The notes under the pieces: generated by a model | Database searches by the model: none | Told to the model about the DNA's origin: nothing | The model's input: the letters and a program-made list of their open reading frames with translations, nothing else | Assembly (NCBI RefSeq): GCF_018492665.1 | Contig: NZ_JAFVME010000006.1 | Location: 615,609 to 679,608 of the forward strand | Source of the DNA: Pedobacter sp. B4-66 | GTDB taxonomy: Bacteria; Bacteroidota; Bacteroidia; Sphingobacteriales; Sphingobacteriaceae | Length of the DNA stretch: 64,000 nucleotides | Direction of reading: 5' to 3' | Made by a program: the position numbers and the translations under genes | Shown: piece after piece, positions 60,683-64,000 of the stretch | How the letters are laid out: every line of letters starts with the position of its first letter | Numbering within the stretch: the first letter of the stretch is position 1

Positions 60683-61693
60683 TTAGAAGAATCTAGGACT
60701 AAGTAGACGCTTGTTTTTTCCGGGAAAGGTTACACCAATTGTAATTTCGTGAGTACCATTTTGTAAGCTACTTAACCGACTTATTATAAAATCATAAGAA
60801 TATCCAATTCTAAATCTATCATTAACATAAAATTGGGTGATCGCTGAAATGGAATTCAAATTGCTTAAAGATTGTCCTTCGCGATATGTTTTTTTCCAGA
60901 GATTTACCCCAGTCCTATAAGATCCGCCAAGCCAGAAACGTTCATTAAAAATTACCATCCCTCCCAAGTCTAAACTAGATGGCCCCTTAAAGTCCTCTTT
61001 AAAAAGAAGGCTTGGACGAAGTTTAGTATCTTCTGATAAATTTATTAATGTTCCAGCGATCAGATAATAGTGTCGCTGGCGTTTGATGTTTTGAACAGTA
61101 TTGTTATTCCGATCGAATAGATCATTTGATTGATTTGCTGAAAACAGGTCCATTGCAGATAAACCAATGTAAAATTTCGGATTATAGTAATACATTCCAA
61201 AACGGACATCAGGGATGGTATTGCTGATTTTTCCTGTAGGTAGGTTTGTGTCTTCACTATCAACGGGTCTTAATTTATCTCCATCCAATCCATATTGGGT
61301 GATACCAGCGGCCAAACCAAAGCTCAATCTCTGCGTATCATCGGCATCAAGTCGTAGCCTGTAGGCATAATTTGCATAAATTGAGGTCGCAGTTTGCGGG
61401 CCGAGTCTGTCGTCGGTAATCTGAAGTCCCAACCCTACGTTCTTACTATCACTTGTGGTTCCATCAAATGAGATCTGGCCCGTTCTAGGTGCACCATCAA
61501 TCCCTGTCCACTGACTTCTTAAGGCTAACTGGCCGAACCATTCCTCTTTATACCCAGCATATGCTGGGTTCACACTTAATGAGTTAAATATGTATTGAGT
61601 AAACTGAATATTCTGCTGTGCCTTCGCCTGAAACAAACTTGCGATGGATATTCCCAAACCCAGAATAACTTTTTTAATAATATGTTTGTTCAT
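60683..61693 (-). CDS. Type IX secretion system membrane protein, PorP/SprF family
   Basis: A 336-residue outer-membrane protein of the PorP/SprF family. Signal peptide (VILGLGISIASLFQAKAQ), then the characteristic start QNIQFTQYIFNSLSVNPAYAGYKE and repeated amphipathic strands (ALRSQWTGIDGAPRTGQISF; NVGLGLQITDDRLG; IYANYAYRLRL), ending EITIGVTF. Known SprF is needed for secretion of the adhesin SprB in Flavobacterium johnsoniae, and multiple SprF-like proteins serve substrates with type B C-terminal signals. Here the upstream gene encodes such a substrate, 42 bases away. Confidence 0.94.
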   Translation of the reverse strand: MNKHIIKKVILGLGISIASLFQAKAQQNIQFTQYIFNSLSVNPAYAGYKEEWFGQLALRSQWTGIDGAPRTGQISFDGTTSDSKNVGLGLQITDDRLGPQTATSIYANYAYRLRLDADDTQRLSFGLAAGITQYGLDGDKLRPVDSEDTNLPTGKISNTIPDVRFGMYYYNPKFYIGLSAMDLFSANQSNDLFDRNNNTVQNIKRQRHYYLIAGTLINLSEDTKLRPSLLFKEDFKGPSSLDLGGMVIFNERFWLGGSYRTGVNLWKKTYREGQSLSNLNSISAITQFYVNDRFRIGYSYDFIISRLSSLQNGTHEITIGVTFPGKNKRLLSPRFF

Positions 61694-61735
61694 GATATAA
61701 TTTTATATAACCTATTTTATTCCGGTCGTTTCGAC

Positions 61736-64000
61736 TTATCTTTTTATTAATACCCATCCTTTATAAACTTCCTGTTTACCATTATTGCTCATCCTGATCA
61801 GATAGTAGTAAGTTCCCTCATTCAGTCCATCACCTGTCCAGGTATTTTGGTAATTCTTATTTCGATAAACCTCATTACCCCAACGATTGAAAATAGTTAC
61901 TTCAACATTTTTAAAATTTTCCAAGCCTACGATGACGAAACTGTCATTTTTGCCATCTCCGTTTGGAGTAATGACATTTGGAATGAAAAAGCCTTTAACC
62001 GTTATTGTTACTGTGGCAACATTACTCCAATTGCCATTTTCGTCTTTTATACGATAGTTGAAAGAGTCTTTACCAGTATAACCGCTATTTGGCAAATAAG
62101 TAACTGTTCCATCAGGATTCATTTTGAGTGTACCATGCTTAGGTTGAGCTGTAATTTCTAACCCTGTTTTATCCAAAGGAGAACCATCGGCTTTATCATT
62201 AACATAGACTGGAATTTTAACTTCAGTGTTCCATTGGGTCTCTGCGGCATCATCAATAGCTATTGGTTTTGTAGGGATGATGGTAACGGTAACCTTTGCA
62301 GGATTTGATACCTGGCCATTTTTGTCCTTAACGGTATATATAAAATCATCAGGACCGATATAACCTTCATTTGGTTTATAAGTTACTGTGCCGTCAGCAT
62401 TTAAAGTTACCGTTCCATGTTTAGGTGGGGTGGTAATGTTTATACTGCCTGGTATTATTGGACTACTACCTGGCACATCATTATCTAATACAGATATTTT
62501 AATTTCAACATTCTGCTTGGTCTCTGCAGTATTATCATTAGCTACAAGAGGTTTTGCGATAACAGTAACTGTTTCTACATCATCAGAATTCGTAGTTCCG
62601 GACTTATCTGTTACTATTTTATTTTTTGGATCTGTTCCACTTATAAGTGCCTGATTAGTTACATTCCCTTTAGCAACATCTGTTGCAGAAATCGTATATT
62701 TTTCGATATGTACAAGTGATGCACCCGGATTTAATGTTCCTGGAATATTGATTGCAGAGGCGCTTAAAAGTGGGTCGTTTAAAACAAGATTACTTAATGT
62801 TACATTACCTGTATTGGTAATTGTAAAAGTATATTCAATCTGATCACCCAGTACAAAAGTCCCATTTTCACCTGTCCCGACATTCGTGACTTTCTTAATC
62901 AATGCTATTGAAGCCTTTTGTTGAATTTCCGTAATGGTACATGTTGGACAAGTCGGATCAATAGGTGCATTAGGATAAGCAGGATTGTTATCTTTAGAAG
63001 TTGCTTTTACATCTCCACCCTTAGGATCCTTTGCCTGGACATCTGCAATATTGTAGACAAAACCTTTGTTCAAATCAATCTGAGTTAAAGTATGTTTTGC
63101 ATTTACTGTGACTTCTGCACCAACATTTAGAGTTGCTATTGTGCTAGGCAATATGCTTCCAGCGTCAGCATTCGTATCGGTAATATTTACGTTAGTTAGC
63201 GTTACATTACCTGTGTTTTTAACCTTCAGAACATAGTTGATCACATCACCAACCTTATTATAAGTTCCTATAACCGTATTTTTTGTTAAAGTTATTGCAG
63301 GAGCTGATGGCAATGGGGTAATCGTACAAGTTGGACAAGCAGGGTCTACAGGAGGTACACCAGGGGTGCCACCAGCAGGGTTACCACTCTCCGACTCATC
63401 CGTTACCGGATTGTTCGATGGGTCTTTACCTGAGGCTGTAGCCAAATTGTATACACCGCCTTTATCCAGGTCAGCCTGTGTTAAGGTATAAACTGCGGTA
63501 AAGCTCGTATTGTCAACTGCATTCGGTGCAAGAGATACAGGGCCACCGGTAACAGTAACTTTCGGATCGCTGATGCTGATATCAGACAAGCTCACGTTAC
63601 CCGTGTTCTCTACTTTAAAGGTATAATTGATCTGATCACCAACATTCACTTTTCCGTCAGCATTGCTGTCTGCATAAGTACCTGTTTTGGTCAGACGCAT
63701 TGCAGGAGCTGATGGCAATGGGGTAATCGTACAAGTTGGACAAGCAGGGTCTACAGGAGGTACACCAGGGGTGCCGCCGGCAGGGTTACCACTCTCCGAC
63801 TCATCCGTTACCGGATTGTTAGAAGGGTCTTTACCTGAGGCTGTAGCCAAATTGTAAACACCACCTTTATCTACATCGGCTTGTGTTAAGGTATAAACTG
63901 CCGTAAAGCTGGTATTGTCAACTGCATTCGGTGCAAGAGATACAGGGCCACCGGTAACAGTAACTTTCGGATCGCTGATGCTGATATCAGACAAGCTCAC
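61736..64000 (-). CDS. Large surface protein with DUF11-like repeats and gliding-motility C-terminal domain (5' end outside window)
   Basis: At least 754 residues; the N-terminus lies beyond the right edge. From the right edge: two nearly identical 135-residue units with a DUF11/DUF7507-type core (VGDQINYTFKVENTGNVSLSD), two more diverged units, then two Ig/cadherin-like repeats of the kind PKHGTVTLNADGTVTYKPNEGYIGPDDF, and finally a CHU_C/type B sorting domain (FIPNVITPNGDGKNDSFVI...IFNRWGNEVY...GTYYYLIRMSN...GWVLIKR). The terminal domain directs export through the type IX system. Linkers hold the paired cysteines CPTC. It is probably a cell-surface adhesin or S-layer-like filament, served by the adjacent PorP/SprF and OmpA-like proteins. 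Confidence 0.92.
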   Translation of the reverse strand: MSLSDISISDPKVTVTGGPVSLAPNAVDNTSFTAVYTLTQADVDKGGVYNLATASGKDPSNNPVTDESESGNPAGGTPGVPPVDPACPTCTITPLPSAPAMRLTKTGTYADSNADGKVNVGDQINYTFKVENTGNVSLSDISISDPKVTVTGGPVSLAPNAVDNTSFTAVYTLTQADLDKGGVYNLATASGKDPSNNPVTDESESGNPAGGTPGVPPVDPACPTCTITPLPSAPAITLTKNTVIGTYNKVGDVINYVLKVKNTGNVTLTNVNITDTNADAGSILPSTIATLNVGAEVTVNAKHTLTQIDLNKGFVYNIADVQAKDPKGGDVKATSKDNNPAYPNAPIDPTCPTCTITEIQQKASIALIKKVTNVGTGENGTFVLGDQIEYTFTITNTGNVTLSNLVLNDPLLSASAINIPGTLNPGASLVHIEKYTISATDVAKGNVTNQALISGTDPKNKIVTDKSGTTNSDDVETVTVIAKPLVANDNTAETKQNVEIKISVLDNDVPGSSPIIPGSINITTPPKHGTVTLNADGTVTYKPNEGYIGPDDFIYTVKDKNGQVSNPAKVTVTIIPTKPIAIDDAAETQWNTEVKIPVYVNDKADGSPLDKTGLEITAQPKHGTLKMNPDGTVTYLPNSGYTGKDSFNYRIKDENGNWSNVATVTITVKGFFIPNVITPNGDGKNDSFVIVGLENFKNVEVTIFNRWGNEVYRNKNYQNTWTGDGLNEGTYYYLIRMSNNGKQEVYKGWVLIKR
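63301..64000. repeat. Tandem 405-bp repeat inside the surface-protein gene
   Basis: The stretch from 63301 repeats from 63706 with a period of 405 bases (135 codons). The right copy is cut by the window edge after 295 bases. I count about a dozen base differences in the shared part but only one amino-acid change (Val/Leu before DKGG). The repeat continues outside the window, and its copy number is unknown. Confidence 0.85.

Noticed and set aside
1..64000. tRNA, rRNA, CRISPR array, integrase or complete transposon
   Set aside because: I looked in the gaps between genes for T-loop-like GGTTCGA sequences, regularly spaced direct repeats and recombinase or DDE-transposase motifs and found none.

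Overview
The window comes from an AT-rich genome of the phylum Bacteroidota, most likely a Sphingobacteriaceae/Pedobacter-type bacterium. The evidence is the gene families present: SusC/SusD nutrient uptake, GLPGLI proteins paired with carboxypeptidase-regulated outer-membrane barrels, PorP/SprF and a gliding-motility C-terminal domain (type IX secretion), LytTR and TPR-AraC regulators, short Crp-like regulators, A-rich leaders without clear Shine-Dalgarno sites, and many Cys lipoproteins of the 'SCKKD' type. The species assignment is inference. No tRNA, rRNA, CRISPR array, complete insertion sequence or replication origin was recognised.

Layout. 1-4.6 kb: a MacAB-TolC-like export operon (adaptor, TolC, ATPase, permease), all minus, running off the left edge. 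4.8-10 kb: a secreted redox/glycan block, with a sugar-dehydrogenase-like propeller fused to an azurin-type cupredoxin, a small secreted partner and an alpha-L-fucosidase. 10.2-14.5 kb: an orphan sensor kinase, a membrane glycosyltransferase and a TPR lipoprotein. 14.6-20.2 kb: a SusC/SusD/lipid-binding-lipoprotein operon, preceded by a tiny reading frame and a strong intrinsic terminator. 20.5-27 kb: a small zinc-ribbon-like protein, a TonB-receptor-like barrel and a 1265-residue fusion (DUF6807/PmoA-like, propeller dehydrogenase, HEAT, cytochrome c). 27-33 kb: an operon of LytS-type kinase, LytTR regulator, outer-membrane barrel and GLPGLI protein. 33-39.7 kb: GNAT acetyltransferases, a MocR/PdxR-type regulator with a likely operator, a broken ABM gene and a TlpA-like lipoprotein thioredoxin. 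39.9-45.7 kb: a GH2-like hydrolase, a second alpha-L-fucosidase, a propeller-YceI fusion lipoprotein and a small lipoprotein. 45.7-52.2 kb: two Crp-like regulators each next to an oxidoreductase, small secreted proteins, hairpins, gene fragments and a broken SDR gene. 52.2-58.5 kb: a regulatory island in which two closely related LuxR-type regulators with incomplete receivers flank a canonical response regulator/kinase pair, next to a membrane-anchored TPR-AraC regulator. 58.7-64 kb: a type IX secretion cassette (OmpA/PD40 protein, PorP/SprF, huge repeat-containing surface protein) running off the right edge.

How it fits together. The window looks like envelope-facing accessory genome: export, uptake of complex nutrients, fucose-containing glycan hydrolysis, and several secreted or periplasmic redox proteins that could pass electrons to the respiratory chain through heme c or blue copper. 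The most unusual points are the multi-domain fusions (23246-27043, 4845-6866, 43374-44984), the regulatory island at 52-58 kb, and the leader/terminator arrangement in front of susC.
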